64,000 bases of DNA from Planctomycetota bacterium (GCA_002720975.1 PBIX01000040.1:20862-84861), one strand, 5' to 3'. Shown: positions 8,014-17,089, counted from the first letter of the stretch. A program made the numbers and translations. The notes: generated by a model not told the origin, from the letters alone.

Positions 8014-10581
8014 ATGATCCAGTTCGCTGCACTTCTAGCACTCTGCTCCCTCTCCCCCGCCCAAGAGCCGGCCCACGTCCAGGTCATTCAGGCTGGCAAG
8101 CGCCACCGCATCCTGCTCGACGGCCAGGCCCTGCACTCCAGCGCGCGCACCCTCGCGAATGCGCGTCACGTGGACCTGCGCCCCATGTTCTCGGGTACCT
8201 CCCAAGGCCATGAACATGGAGTCCTCCTGTGGGACGAGGTCAGCCCCAAGGGCCGCGAGAAACCCCACTACCGGGTCCAGCTTGCGGATGGTCGCTGGGC
8301 AAGGACACGGGTGGCCGATGAACGGTTGCACACGCTCTGGGCACGCTTCGACCCCCTGACGCAATCACCCCAAGAGCGTCCCTCGCCCCTGGGTGTTTCC
8401 GGCGCGCTGGCCATCGTTCAGTACGAGACCCAACCCCTGGACTCCTACCGGCACAGGGTCGAAGCCGCCGGCGGTAAGGTCCTACGCTTCCTGCCGGGTC
8501 ACGGACACATCGTGCACCTGCCGCGCGCGTCCTGGGAAGAACTGCAGGCCATGCCCTTCGTGCGCTGGGTGGGTGCCTATGACCCGCGCATGCGAGTGGA
8601 GCCCGCGCTCCTCGAGCGCATGCAATCCGGCCAGGCCCTCGGGACCGGCCGCTATCTGATCCAGCTCACCGAGCGCGGCAGCGCATCGCGCAAGACCACC
8701 GCGGCGCGCCTCGTTGAGGCGGGTGCCCAGATGCATGCGAGCGCTGAGCAGGGCCTCATGCTGAACGCGACCCTGGATGAGGAGCTGTTGCGCGAGGTCC
8801 TGGCCTGGGATTCGGTGCTGTACGTGGATCGCTGGCAGCCGGCTCGCACCTACATGGAGAAAGTGCGCGTGGATGGAGGGGCGGATTATCTTGAGTCGCT
8901 CACGGGGTTCACGGGCCAAGGGGTGGCGGGCGAGGTATTAGACTCGGGTCTCCTGACCTCCCACCAGGACTTCCAATCCAACTCACCCTTGCTGCACAAC
9001 GGCAACAACGCGGACACCTGGCACGGAACATCCGTGGCGGGCATTGTCTTCGGCGATGGCCAGGGCAGCGCCACGGCGCGCGGCATGCTGCCCGACGGCG
9101 ACCACGTGTTCGCGAGCCTCTACAACCTCAACAACCGCTACACACACACGGCCCAGTTGCTTCAGCCTCCCTACGAGTGTGTCTTCCAGACCAACTCATG
9201 GGGTTGGGGCTACAGCAGCAGCTACACCAATCAGACCACGACCCTGGATGACGTGGCCTTCAAGAACGACCTGGTCATCTGCCAGGCCCAGGGCAACAGT
9301 GGCAACAACCAGTCCGAACAGCTCTCCTGGGCCAAGAACGTGCTGTCTGTGGGAGGGATCTATCACGTCAACACACAGACCCTGAGCGACGACTTCCATA
9401 ATGGCGTGGGCGGAAGCCACGGCCCGGCGCCGGATGGGCGCATCAAGCCGGACCTGTGCTACTGGTACGACTCGATTCGGACGACCGACCACAACGGCGG
9501 CTACACCAACAACTTCGGCGGGACGAGCGCCGCCACACCAGAGACCGCCGGCCACGTGGGCCTGCTGCACCAGATGTGGCATCAGGACCTGTTTGGCACG
9601 GGCCCGGGAGGCACGACGGTCTTCGACAGCGCCCCCAAGGCCACGACGGCCAAGGCCATGATGATCAACACGGCCAACCAATACTCCTTCACCCAGGGCA
9701 GCGACCTGCGGCGAGTGCGACAGGGTTGGGGCCGGCCCAGCGTGCAGCGGCTGCACGACCTGCGCGATGAGTTCTTCATCGTGGACGAGACCGACGTGCT
9801 CCAGAACCTGGACACCATCGTCTACCAGGTCAGCGTGGCCGCGGGAACTCCCGAGCTGCGCGCCACCCTGGTCTACCTGGACCCGGCCGGAACCACCTCG
9901 GCCAGCCAGCACCGGATCAACGACGTCTCCATGCGCCTGATCTCACCCAGTGGCGTGAAGTACTGGGGTAACCAGGGCATGAAGACGGGGATGTTCACCT
10001 CCACGGGCGGTAGCTCCAACAAGCTGGACACCGTCGAAAATGTCTGGCTCGCCAACCCGGAGGCGGGCAACTGGACGGTCAAGATTTTCGCGGACGAGGT
10101 CAACCAGGATGCCCACCTGGAGACCGCAGCCGTGGACGTGGACTTTGCCCTGGTGGTGTCTGGAGTCACGACGAGCTCCTGCGCCGACCCCATCAACTAC
10201 TGCAGCACGAGCTCCAACTCAGCGGGCGTGGGCGCGGTGATGGGCTTCACGGGCAGCGCCTCCCTGGCCGCCAACGACCTGACCCTGACCACCTCCGGTC
10301 TGCCGGCCAGCACCTTTGGGGTCTACCTCTACGGGCCGACCCAGGACAACCAGCCCGCAGGCAACGGCACCCTGTGTGTGGCCCAGCCCTTCGGCATCCT
10401 GGGCGTGGTCCTGGCGGGTACCGGTGGTACGAGCAGCCTGCTCCTGGATATGACCAGCCTGCCCGGAGGCCCGGTCAACACCGGCGACACCCTGCACTTC
10501 CAGCTCTGGTATCGCGACCGTCCGGGTGGAGGCTCGGGTAACAACCTCTCGGACGGACTGCAGGCCACCTTCTGCGACTAG
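8014..10581 (+). CDS. Secreted subtilisin-like serine protease with C-terminal Cys-framed module
   Basis: 855 aa from the ATG at 8014; a TTG nine bases upstream is less likely. The signal peptide is FAALLALCSLSPAQ. A pro-region of about 290 residues precedes the S8 catalytic domain: Asp 310 (EVLDSGL), His 337 (DTWHGTSVAG) and Ser 505 (GGTSAATPETAG), with Asn in QAQGNSGNN as oxyanion support. A jelly-roll domain like the P domain of proprotein convertases follows (LRATLVYLDPAG, VWLANPEAGNWTVKI). The last 130 residues start CADPINYC and end LHFQLWYRDRPGGG ... ATFC. I know that module from the C-termini of many secreted planctomycete proteins and take it as a surface-attachment or sorting module. 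Likely role: degradation of extracellular protein. Confidence 0.9.
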   Translation: MIQFAALLALCSLSPAQEPAHVQVIQAGKRHRILLDGQALHSSARTLANARHVDLRPMFSGTSQGHEHGVLLWDEVSPKGREKPHYRVQLADGRWARTRVADERLHTLWARFDPLTQSPQERPSPLGVSGALAIVQYETQPLDSYRHRVEAAGGKVLRFLPGHGHIVHLPRASWEELQAMPFVRWVGAYDPRMRVEPALLERMQSGQALGTGRYLIQLTERGSASRKTTAARLVEAGAQMHASAEQGLMLNATLDEELLREVLAWDSVLYVDRWQPARTYMEKVRVDGGADYLESLTGFTGQGVAGEVLDSGLLTSHQDFQSNSPLLHNGNNADTWHGTSVAGIVFGDGQGSATARGMLPDGDHVFASLYNLNNRYTHTAQLLQPPYECVFQTNSWGWGYSSSYTNQTTTLDDVAFKNDLVICQAQGNSGNNQSEQLSWAKNVLSVGGIYHVNTQTLSDDFHNGVGGSHGPAPDGRIKPDLCYWYDSIRTTDHNGGYTNNFGGTSAATPETAGHVGLLHQMWHQDLFGTGPGGTTVFDSAPKATTAKAMMINTANQYSFTQGSDLRRVRQGWGRPSVQRLHDLRDEFFIVDETDVLQNLDTIVYQVSVAAGTPELRATLVYLDPAGTTSASQHRINDVSMRLISPSGVKYWGNQGMKTGMFTSTGGSSNKLDTVENVWLANPEAGNWTVKIFADEVNQDAHLETAAVDVDFALVVSGVTTSSCADPINYCSTSSNSAGVGAVMGFTGSASLAANDLTLTTSGLPASTFGVYLYGPTQDNQPAGNGTLCVAQPFGILGVVLAGTGGTSSLLLDMTSLPGGPVNTGDTLHFQLWYRDRPGGGSGNNLSDGLQATFCD

Positions 10582-10582
10582 C

Positions 10583-11479
10583 CTACGGGGTCACGGGACA
10601 CACGAACCCCTGCGGCTTCAGCATGAGGAGTGAGCAGTTGGTGCGGCCCAGCAGGCGCTCGGCCGTACCACCCACCAACAGCCCCGGCTCGCCCTCCGTG
10701 GTGAGGCTCCCCATGACCAGCAGGTCGGGGTGCAGGTGCTCGCCCGCCTCACGGATCGCCAGGTACGGCTCACGCCGACTCAGGTGAACTGCCGACTCCC
10801 CGTCGAAAGGCCCCCTGGAAATCCGCTCGTCCACGATGGCCCCGGCCCGCGCCTTCTGCTTGTCCAAGAGGGCTTCGCGCTCTTCCCCTTCAGACTCCCC
10901 ATAGCCTTCCGGGTTGGAGAGCGCGTGCACCACGTGCAAGCGCGCACCCTGGTGCTCGGCCACCCAGGCCGCCAGGTCCAACGCCTGCCCCCCCACCTCG
11001 GAGAGGTCGGTCGCGGCAAGAACCAGCTTGTGGTTCTGATCGTGCTCGGGCCGCACGGCCCAGACGGGAACCGGACACTTGCGCAAGACCTTGACCGCCA
11101 CGGCGCCCAGCCGGCGCCCCTCCGCGGTGGGCGAATCGCGCTTGCCCAGCACGACCATCTGCCCGCGGCCCTGAACGGCCAGCAGGACCAGGGCGCGCCA
11201 CGGACGGAGGTCGGTCACCTCGGAGGTCACCTTCAGCCCATGGGCGCTGCAGCGCTCCACCGCCTCCACCAATCCCGGTGCATCCCCTGCCCCGAGAGCG
11301 GAAGCCGAGGCGGCATCGGACTCTGCTTGACCATGGGTCGAGTGCACGAGATGCAGCTCCGCACCCGCCGTCTGGGCCACCCAGATGGCTTGATCCAAGG
11401 CGCGATCGCTACCCAGGGTGAGCGCCCCCTCAGGGAAGGCGACCTGCAGACCAACCAGGATCGTTTGCACTTCTCGCAT
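10583..11479 (-). CDS. Universal stress protein with two Usp domains
   Basis: 298 aa, two UspA-like domains in tandem. Domain 1 (about 1-140) contains ILVGLQVAFPEG, VVLGKRDSPTAEGRRLGAVAVKVLRKCPVPVWAVRP. Domain 2 (about 150-290) contains KLVLAATDLSEVGGQALDLA and VMGSLTTEGEPGLLVGGTAERLLGRTNCSLLMLKP, with the GxxxxGxxG-9x-G(S/T) type ATP-binding pattern clearest in domain 2. Its stop faces the subtilase stop with a single base between. It lies 12 nt downstream of the glucose-6-phosphate isomerase gene on the same strand, so the two are probably co-transcribed. Cytosolic; role in stress survival is inferred from the family only. Confidence 0.85.
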   Translation of the reverse strand: MREVQTILVGLQVAFPEGALTLGSDRALDQAIWVAQTAGAELHLVHSTHGQAESDAASASALGAGDAPGLVEAVERCSAHGLKVTSEVTDLRPWRALVLLAVQGRGQMVVLGKRDSPTAEGRRLGAVAVKVLRKCPVPVWAVRPEHDQNHKLVLAATDLSEVGGQALDLAAWVAEHQGARLHVVHALSNPEGYGESEGEEREALLDKQKARAGAIVDERISRGPFDGESAVHLSRREPYLAIREAGEHLHPDLLVMGSLTTEGEPGLLVGGTAERLLGRTNCSLLMLKPQGFVCPVTP

Positions 11480-11491
11480 GGGGCAAGGGTC

Positions 11492-12883
11492 CTAGATGCG
11501 TTTGGCCGTCGTGCCGCTGGACGCTTCGATCTCCTGGCGCCGCTCTTCAAAGCCCGAGCGCCCCATCAGGGCATAGGCTGCGATCTTGCCAGCCTCCACG
11601 CCGGGCTGGTCAAACGCATCCACGCCGTAGTGCTCGCCCATGACCGCCACGGCGAGCTCCATCATGTACAGGTACTGCCCCACGGTGGCCGCATTCACCT
11701 TGGGGAAGATCACGTCCACGGATGGGCGGCCCGCTTCGGTGAGGGCGATACGCGTGCCCTCGCGTTCGGCCTCAAAGAGATCGTTGAGGGTCCGTCCCCC
11801 CAGGTAGGCCAGCGCATCCCGATCGGAGTAGGCCTTGGGGATGGTGATGGTGTGGTCGGAGTTCTCCACGGACAGGAAGGTGAACCACTTGTCCGCCGGG
11901 CCTTCGGCGTAGAGCTGCACCTGGGAGTGTTGATCCGTCACGCCCACCGCGCGCACGGGAGTCGGGCCGACGAACACCTCCTGCCCATCCCTTGAGAGCC
12001 GCTTACCGATGGACTCCGCGAGGAGCTGTGCGTACCAATCCGCCAGGTCGCGCAGGCGCTGGCTGTAGGCAAAGGTCACGGCGATGTTCTTGTCGCCTTC
12101 CGACTGCATCAGCCACTGGATGGCCGCGTAGACCAATGCCGGGTTCTCCTCGAAGGGCGCCTGCTTGCAGCGCGCATCCATGTCGGCAGCACCTGCTGCC
12201 AACCCGCGGATGTCGATACCCACCAGCGCCGCGGACAGCAGCCCCACGGGAGAGAGCACGCTGAAACGGCCACCGACGCCCTCGGGGACGACGAAAGACG
12301 CATAGCCTTCTTCCTCCACGATGGGGCGCAGCACACCATGGCTCCCATCAGTGGTCACGACAACGTGCCGCTTGTGCTCCTCTTGGCCCAGGGCTTCGAT
12401 CAGTACCTTCTGGAATATCAGGAACTGACTCATGGTCTCCGCGGTGGAGCCGGACTTGGAGATCACGTTGAACAGGCACGTGTGAGGGTCCACATGGGCC
12501 AGGAATTCGCCGATCCAGTCGGGGTCCACGTTGTCCAGGACGTGCAGTCGCGGAAGGTCCGCGGGGGGCTGTGAATCGTGGTAGGGGCTATTCAGAGCCG
12601 TGTGCAGGGCACGTGGCCCCAGTGCGGAGCCTCCGATCCCGAGCACGACCACATTCTCGAACTGCCCGCGCACAGAGGCTGCGTAGGCCACGATCTCGTC
12701 GAGCATCTCGTCCTGGTGCGGCAGATCGAGCCAGCGCAGGTCCGTGGTGCGGCGCGCCTGCACGGCGGCCAGTGCCGCCATGGATGGCGCGGCCAACGCC
12801 ATCAGGCTCTGCTCATCCAGTCCGTGGGGCGCACCGATCGAATCGGCCAGGATGTGGGTGTAGTCCAGTTGGATGCGGTCCAT
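11492..12883 (-). CDS. pgi: Glucose-6-phosphate isomerase
   Basis: 463 aa, the length of the shorter bacterial form (as in Bacillus). Family signatures: VVVLGIGGSALGPRALHTAL for the sugar-phosphate site, FNVISKSGSTAETMSQFLIF for the SIS-domain phosphate loop, GVGGRFSVLSPVGLLSAAL, and QLYAEGPADKWFTFLSVE with the catalytic region. It interconverts glucose-6-phosphate and fructose-6-phosphate in the cytosol. It lies downstream of the zinc protease gene with about a 50-nt gap and upstream of a universal stress gene on the same strand. Confidence 0.95.
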   Translation of the reverse strand: MDRIQLDYTHILADSIGAPHGLDEQSLMALAAPSMAALAAVQARRTTDLRWLDLPHQDEMLDEIVAYAASVRGQFENVVVLGIGGSALGPRALHTALNSPYHDSQPPADLPRLHVLDNVDPDWIGEFLAHVDPHTCLFNVISKSGSTAETMSQFLIFQKVLIEALGQEEHKRHVVVTTDGSHGVLRPIVEEEGYASFVVPEGVGGRFSVLSPVGLLSAALVGIDIRGLAAGAADMDARCKQAPFEENPALVYAAIQWLMQSEGDKNIAVTFAYSQRLRDLADWYAQLLAESIGKRLSRDGQEVFVGPTPVRAVGVTDQHSQVQLYAEGPADKWFTFLSVENSDHTITIPKAYSDRDALAYLGGRTLNDLFEAEREGTRIALTEAGRPSVDVIFPKVNAATVGQYLYMMELAVAVMGEHYGVDAFDQPGVEAGKIAAYALMGRSGFEERRQEIEASSGTTAKRI

Positions 12884-12934
12884 TGTCGCGCGGATCCGAG
12901 GACCCGATGGAGAGGTGTGGGCAGGTCGCGTTCC

Positions 12935-13612
12935 CTAGTCGCGGGAACGCATGAGGAGATAGAACAGTGTCGCGATCGAGGTCAAGGCTGAAGCCACGTA
13001 GGTCATGGCCGCTGCGTTGAGCACCTTGGCAACGCCCTGCTCCTCTTCCGCGTTGGTCACGATCCCGGTCTCAGCCAGAACGAGCTTGGCCCGGCGCGAG
13101 GCGTCGAACTCCACGGGCAGGGTGACCAATTGAAAGACCACGGTGACACCGAAGATGGCGATACCCAGGGTGACCAGAGGCTTGAAGCTGAGGAGCATCC
13201 CAGCGAAGAAGATCCAGATCCAACCCCTCGACCCGAACTGGGTGACGGGGACCATGAACGATCGCAACTGCAGGGGAGCATAGGCCCGCGCATCCTGGAT
13301 CGCATGCCCGGCCTCGTGTGCAGCCACGGCGACGGCGGAGATCGAGCGCCCTCCGTAGACGTCCGGTGAGAGTCGCAGGACCTTCCCTCTGGGGTCGTAG
13401 TGATCCGAAAGGAAACCGCTGGACTGTTCGATGCGAACGGCTATCCCTGCCGAGCGGGCCACGGCCGCCGCGGCTTCCGCACCGGTCATCCCTGAGCGAA
13501 CACCCACACGGGAGAAACGCTGAAACGTGGACTTCACCCGGGCGCTGGCACCCATGGCAATGAGCATGAAAGGGCCGACGATGAGGAGATACTGGAGATC
13601 GAAGAGGTACAT
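12935..13612 (-). CDS. YugP-type membrane zinc metallopeptidase
   Basis: 225 aa from the ATG at 13612; the open frame extends further but the upstream part is low-quality and MYLFDLQYLLIVGPFMLIAM is the usual start of the family. Topology: an N-terminal membrane helix, a cytosolic or peripheral zinc site with AAHEAGHAIQDA, then hydrophobic segments WIWIFFAGMLL, LGIAIFGVTVVFQLVTLPVEFDAS and a C-terminal helix VASALTSIATLFYLL. The conserved LPVEFDASRRA segment is typical of the neutral zinc metallopeptidase family (PF04298). Substrate unknown. It is divergent from the MerR regulator gene. Confidence 0.9.
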   Translation of the reverse strand: MYLFDLQYLLIVGPFMLIAMGASARVKSTFQRFSRVGVRSGMTGAEAAAAVARSAGIAVRIEQSSGFLSDHYDPRGKVLRLSPDVYGGRSISAVAVAAHEAGHAIQDARAYAPLQLRSFMVPVTQFGSRGWIWIFFAGMLLSFKPLVTLGIAIFGVTVVFQLVTLPVEFDASRRAKLVLAETGIVTNAEEEQGVAKVLNAAAMTYVASALTSIATLFYLLMRSRD

Positions 13613-13835
13613 GGTCAGAGGGGAGAGGGTCGGTGCGCCACGATACGCCGTTGGACTGCCAGATCCACCCGTGGGAGCCCTCCGCATCCGCGGACCCCCC
13701 AAGAAAGAGGTGGCCGATGGGTCCATGGCCGCCTCGTCCCGATTGAGCCTATGCCCCCCATCGGTCTTCCGCTACCGTAAGGGGCAGAGTGTGGCACGGG
13801 CCTTCCCTCCCGACTCCTCCATACCCCTCCCCCAC

Positions 13836-14318
13836 ATGACCGTACAGCCCGATCCCCCCGATCTACTCAAGATCGGCAAGTTCGCCAAGCTCGCAAAGAC
13901 CAACCTGCGCACGCTCCGGTACTACGAGGAGTTGGGGCTGGTCACACCCTCTCGCCGCAGTAAGGGTGGCTTCCGGTACTACCGCCCCACGGACCTCGCC
14001 CGCGTCGAGATGATCCAATTCCTGCAGGAACTGGGTCTCCCACTCGAGGAGATCGGGGATTCCCTACGGGGGATTCCCAAGTCCAACCTCCGCAAGGAGT
14101 GGATGACGCGACTGCGCAGCATTCTGGAGCAACAGGAGAGTCAGATCCGAAAGCGCATCGATGCCCTGCAATCTCAAGTCAAGCTGGTTGAAGGGTCCGT
14201 GACACACCTCGACTTGTGCGAGACTTGTGAGCACCATCCTCAGGCGACCAACAACTACTGTGAGCCCTGTCAGAGTTCGGGCAACCCTCTGCCCAAATTG
14301 CTGAGCGCACTTTTCTAG
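13836..14318 (+). CDS. MerR-family transcriptional regulator with C-terminal Cys cluster
   Basis: 160 aa from the ATG at 13836; upstream in-frame sequence overlaps the divergent protease gene. The winged helix is LKIGKFAKLAKTNLRTLRYYEELGLVTPSRRSKGGFRYY, followed by a long coiled coil (MTRLRSILEQQESQIRKRIDALQSQV). The effector end carries five Cys: LDLCETCEHHP and NYCEPCQ, a possible zinc or Fe-S site. Spacing to the cysteine desulfurase gene on the same strand is 54 nt, so it may sense metal, redox state or Fe-S status; that is inference. Confidence 0.85.
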   Translation: MTVQPDPPDLLKIGKFAKLAKTNLRTLRYYEELGLVTPSRRSKGGFRYYRPTDLARVEMIQFLQELGLPLEEIGDSLRGIPKSNLRKEWMTRLRSILEQQESQIRKRIDALQSQVKLVEGSVTHLDLCETCEHHPQATNNYCEPCQSSGNPLPKLLSALF

Positions 14319-14372
14319 GGTCTCGCGGGTACGGCCCCTACCCAGCCCACAGCCGTGCATCGGCCCAGCCCC

Positions 14373-15521
14373 ATGCAGCGCATCTACCTGGACAACAACT
14401 CCACGACCCGGCCGGCACCTGAAGTGGTCGAGGCCATGGCACCGTGGATGCATGAGCGGCATGCGAATCCCTCCAGCCCCCACCCGGCCGGTGAGGCGAG
14501 CGCCGACGCCATCCGGGTAGCCCGTGGCCAGGTGACCTCGCTCCTGGGTTGCCTACCCTCGGAAGTCTGCTTCACCTCCGGCGCCAGCGAGAGCATCGCC
14601 ACGGCCTTCGCATCAGCCCTGGCCACCGCACCCGAAGGACGGCGCAAGCTGATCGTCTCCAGCGTCGAGCACAGTGCGGTGAAGTACAGCGCCCAGCGGG
14701 CAGAGGACGAAGGGTGGAATCGGGTCGTCATCGGCGTGGATGAAGAGGGGCGGCTGGACCGCGAGCAGCTGCTCTGTGAAATCGACTCCTCCTGCGCCTT
14801 TGTCTCCTTGATCCTCGCCAACAACGAGACCGGAGTACTCAGCGATCTTCAGGGGGTGGGTGAGGCCTGCCGCGCAGCCGGCGCGAGCTTGCACGTGGAT
14901 GCGGTGCAGGTCCCGGGGAAGATGGTGTTGGACGTTGGCAGCCTGGGCTGCGACTTCCTCTCCCTCTCAGCCCACAAGCTCCATGGCCCCGCGGGGGTGG
15001 GAGTACTCTTCGTGCGCTCGGGCCAGACCTTCCGGCCATTGATCGTCGGAGGCCCACAGGAAGACGAGCGCCGCGCCGGGACCGAGAATGTGGCGGCCAT
15101 CGTGGGCCTGGGAGTCGCCGCCCAGCTGGCCCAGATCCGCAGCCTCGATACGGAAAGCCTGGCAGCAATGGAGAACCTGCGGGACACCCTGGAACAACGC
15201 CTGCTGGCTTCCCTGCCCGACTCCAGAGCCAATGGCGCCGGGAGCCCCAGGGTTCCCAACACCTCGAACGTCTACCTGGGCGGGCTCGAGGCGGCCTATG
15301 TCCTGGCCGTAGTGGGTCAGGAGGGGGTGGACGCTTCGGCGGGGTCGGCCTGCAATGCCACGAGCACCGCACCCTCGCCTGTGTTGATGGCCATGGGACG
15401 CGACGAGGCGCAAGCGTCCGGAAGCCTGAGGTTCTCGCTCTCGGCCCACACCACAGCCCAGGAGATCGACCGGGCAGGCGATGTGGTCATCGCCGCCGTT
15501 CAAGCTCTCAGGTCGCTTTGA
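14373..15521 (+). CDS. Cysteine desulfurase (IscS/NifS family)
   Basis: 382 aa from the ATG at 14373, which gives the family start MQRIYLDNNSTT; another ATG lies 18 nt upstream. PLP-dependent fold-type I features: SGASESIATAF, LILANNETGVLSDL, LHVDAVQVPGKM, Schiff-base Lys in SLSAHKLHGPAGVGVLF, and the catalytic Cys in VDASAGSACNATST. It delivers sulfur from cysteine to Fe-S cluster or thio-cofactor assembly. Fe-S dependent enzymes and frataxin occur later in the window, but no IscU or Suf scaffold is adjacent. Confidence 0.92.
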   Translation: MQRIYLDNNSTTRPAPEVVEAMAPWMHERHANPSSPHPAGEASADAIRVARGQVTSLLGCLPSEVCFTSGASESIATAFASALATAPEGRRKLIVSSVEHSAVKYSAQRAEDEGWNRVVIGVDEEGRLDREQLLCEIDSSCAFVSLILANNETGVLSDLQGVGEACRAAGASLHVDAVQVPGKMVLDVGSLGCDFLSLSAHKLHGPAGVGVLFVRSGQTFRPLIVGGPQEDERRAGTENVAAIVGLGVAAQLAQIRSLDTESLAAMENLRDTLEQRLLASLPDSRANGAGSPRVPNTSNVYLGGLEAAYVLAVVGQEGVDASAGSACNATSTAPSPVLMAMGRDEAQASGSLRFSLSAHTTAQEIDRAGDVVIAAVQALRSL

Positions 15522-15527
15522 GAGCTT
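15502..15527. terminator. Hairpin across the cysteine desulfurase stop codon
   Basis: A perfect 9-bp stem AAGCTCTCA / TGAGAGCTT with an 8-nt loop; the TGA stop is part of the right arm. It sits between two convergent genes (cysteine desulfurase on plus, sodN on minus), but there is no T-run on either side, so terminator function is uncertain. Confidence 0.4.
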
Positions 15528-15609
15528 CAATGGCGTTCGGCTCAGTACGAGGCCCTGCGACACGCATGGAGTAAGAAGGCGTCCGCCGCCATCCCTCGCT
15601 CAGCAGAGA

Positions 15610-16173
15610 CTACTTGCCCTCGGAGTGCTCGTGCTCATTGAGGTGCTTGAGGTCCTCGGCGGTGAAGTAGCCGGCGCTGAACTCGTTGGCCGCCTTGCGC
15701 AGTGCATCCACGTGAGATTTGTCAGTGGTCTGCTTGCACTTCATCGCAGCGACGGTGATCTGGTGCATGCTCTTCAGTTGAGCGTAGTACTTGTTGATCC
15801 CATCATCCAAGCCTGACTTCCTGATGAAGTCCTTGGGTGCCTTGATGCGCTGGGCGAGCCAGTACGCGGCAACCGTGTCTTGAATGCTCTGAGCATGCTG
15901 CTCCTTGGTCATGACCCAGCGGACCATCTGGTTCTTGCTCGGGCTCTCTTCAGCATCCATGGCCTGCAGAGTCGTCATCGCCTTCTCGATGGTGGCGCAG
16001 TCCTCCATCAGCATGTCGATGCGCATCTTGTCGCCATAGATTCCGCACGGAACCTGGCAGTGAAGGGGAGGCCCCGTGAAGACTGCGGAAGCCGTCGCGC
16101 CCCCCACGGAGGGTGAGCTGTTGACGAGGGTGACGGATGCGATCAGGGCACTGAGGGCCAGGATGGTCTTCAT
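15610..16173 (-). CDS. sodN: Nickel superoxide dismutase precursor
   Basis: 187 aa from the ATG at 16173 (MKTILALSALIASV); a much longer open frame reaches 17214 but that part is antisense to another gene. The nickel hook is explicit: HCQVPCGIY at residues 38-46, with His 38, Cys 39 and Cys 43 the expected Ni ligands after cleavage just before His 38. The rest (MRIDMLMEDCATIEKAMTTL, NQMVRWVMTKEQHA, YYAQLKSMHQITVAAMKCKQ) fits the four-helix bundle of NiSOD. The 37-residue leader is longer and more hydrophobic than the short leaders I know from actinobacteria, suggesting export or anchoring. No SodX maturation protease is adjacent. Function: dismutation of superoxide. Confidence 0.93.
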   Translation of the reverse strand: MKTILALSALIASVTLVNSSPSVGGATASAVFTGPPLHCQVPCGIYGDKMRIDMLMEDCATIEKAMTTLQAMDAEESPSKNQMVRWVMTKEQHAQSIQDTVAAYWLAQRIKAPKDFIRKSGLDDGINKYYAQLKSMHQITVAAMKCKQTTDKSHVDALRKAANEFSAGYFTAEDLKHLNEHEHSEGK

Positions 16174-16494
16174 GACGTTGGGATCTTCTCGGAGGGGTTC
16201 TAGGGAGATGTTCGTAGGGGCGTGGATCATAGCAGGCCGTTCCCGGCGGCCCGGTTGGGTGCAGATCTGGGCGGTCATGACAGGGCTCTGAGATTCACCA
16301 GCCCCGGAGGCGAAAATGCAGCTTCCTTGGGAACCGCATCCAGCCGCCCTGGGGGCGATGCGCCCATCTTGAGGTCCTCCCGAGCGGCCCTGAGCATACC
16401 GAGAGGCGGTATTAGACCTACACCTCCCCCCGGCCGTAATCCGATAACATCCCCGTCCCCCACCCCACCTGCCCCGTCTTTGCCCGATTCGCCC
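16174..16494. other. 321-bp intergenic region between divergent genes
   Basis: It separates sodN (minus) from a LURP-like gene (plus), so promoters for both must lie here. The only clear structure is a 17-bp palindrome at 16396-16412. I cannot pick out convincing -35/-10 boxes and see no RNA gene. Confidence 0.5.
16396..16412. promoter_or_regulatory. Candidate palindromic operator upstream of sodN
   Basis: ATACCG-AGAGG-CGGTAT is a perfect 6-5-6 inverted repeat, 223 bp upstream of the sodN start and 83 bp upstream of the plus-strand gene. Dimeric repressors often bind such sites; which regulator would use it is not shown by the sequence. Confidence 0.3.
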
Positions 16495-17049
16495 ATGGCT
16501 GAACCCCTGCGAACCCTCACCACCAAGGTCCGAGGACTCTGGAACCCCGTGCATACCATCTCCGAGTCCGACGGCAGCGCCGTCGGACTTCTGAAGGTGC
16601 GGCGCAACCGCTGGGGCCTCGTGGTGGGAGCCCAGTACCAGCCCGAGAAGGGCGAAGTGCTGGAATTCCGTCGGGACCCTGGGATCCTGAGGGCCCAGTT
16701 CTCCCTCTGGACCGAGGATGGGGAGTGGCTGGGATCGTCCCTGCGCTGGCACGTGGGGCGGCGTCAGATCGATCTTTGGACTGGGAGCAAACCCTACCGG
16801 GTCGTACCCCGTACGGGTCTGGGTCGGGGCTGGCGAGTGATCGCGAGCCGAACCGGAGAGGTTGCCACCATCCGCCTTGGCCTTCTGGGCCGTGCAGCGC
16901 GCATTGAGATGCGGCGCAAGATGGACCCCGAGCTGCTCCTGTTCTGCTACTTCCTCGGCTCCCTCACCTCCATGGAGTCCTTCTTCCCATCCTGGCTCGA
17001 CCGAGCCGTCCCCAGCCCGGCTCGGGCCTCTGCGCCTGGCCCGACCTAG
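16495..17049 (+). CDS. Hypothetical protein, possibly LURP-one/scramblase-like (tubby) fold
   Basis: 184 aa from the ATG at 16495. I do not recognise it firmly. The alternating beta pattern and phrases such as LLKVRRNRWGLVVGAQYQ, FSLWTEDGEWLGSSLRWHVG, RVIASRTGEVATIRLG and IEMRRKMDPELLLFCYFLGSL recall bacterial LURP-one-related proteins, small beta-barrels around a buried C-terminal helix. There is no signal peptide. It is monocistronic and divergent from sodN. Confidence 0.5.
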   Translation: MAEPLRTLTTKVRGLWNPVHTISESDGSAVGLLKVRRNRWGLVVGAQYQPEKGEVLEFRRDPGILRAQFSLWTEDGEWLGSSLRWHVGRRQIDLWTGSKPYRVVPRTGLGRGWRVIASRTGEVATIRLGLLGRAARIEMRRKMDPELLLFCYFLGSLTSMESFFPSWLDRAVPSPARASAPGPT

Positions 17050-17089
17050 GGCACCCCAAGGGGGTCTGAGACGCCTCCCAGCGCCCCAG

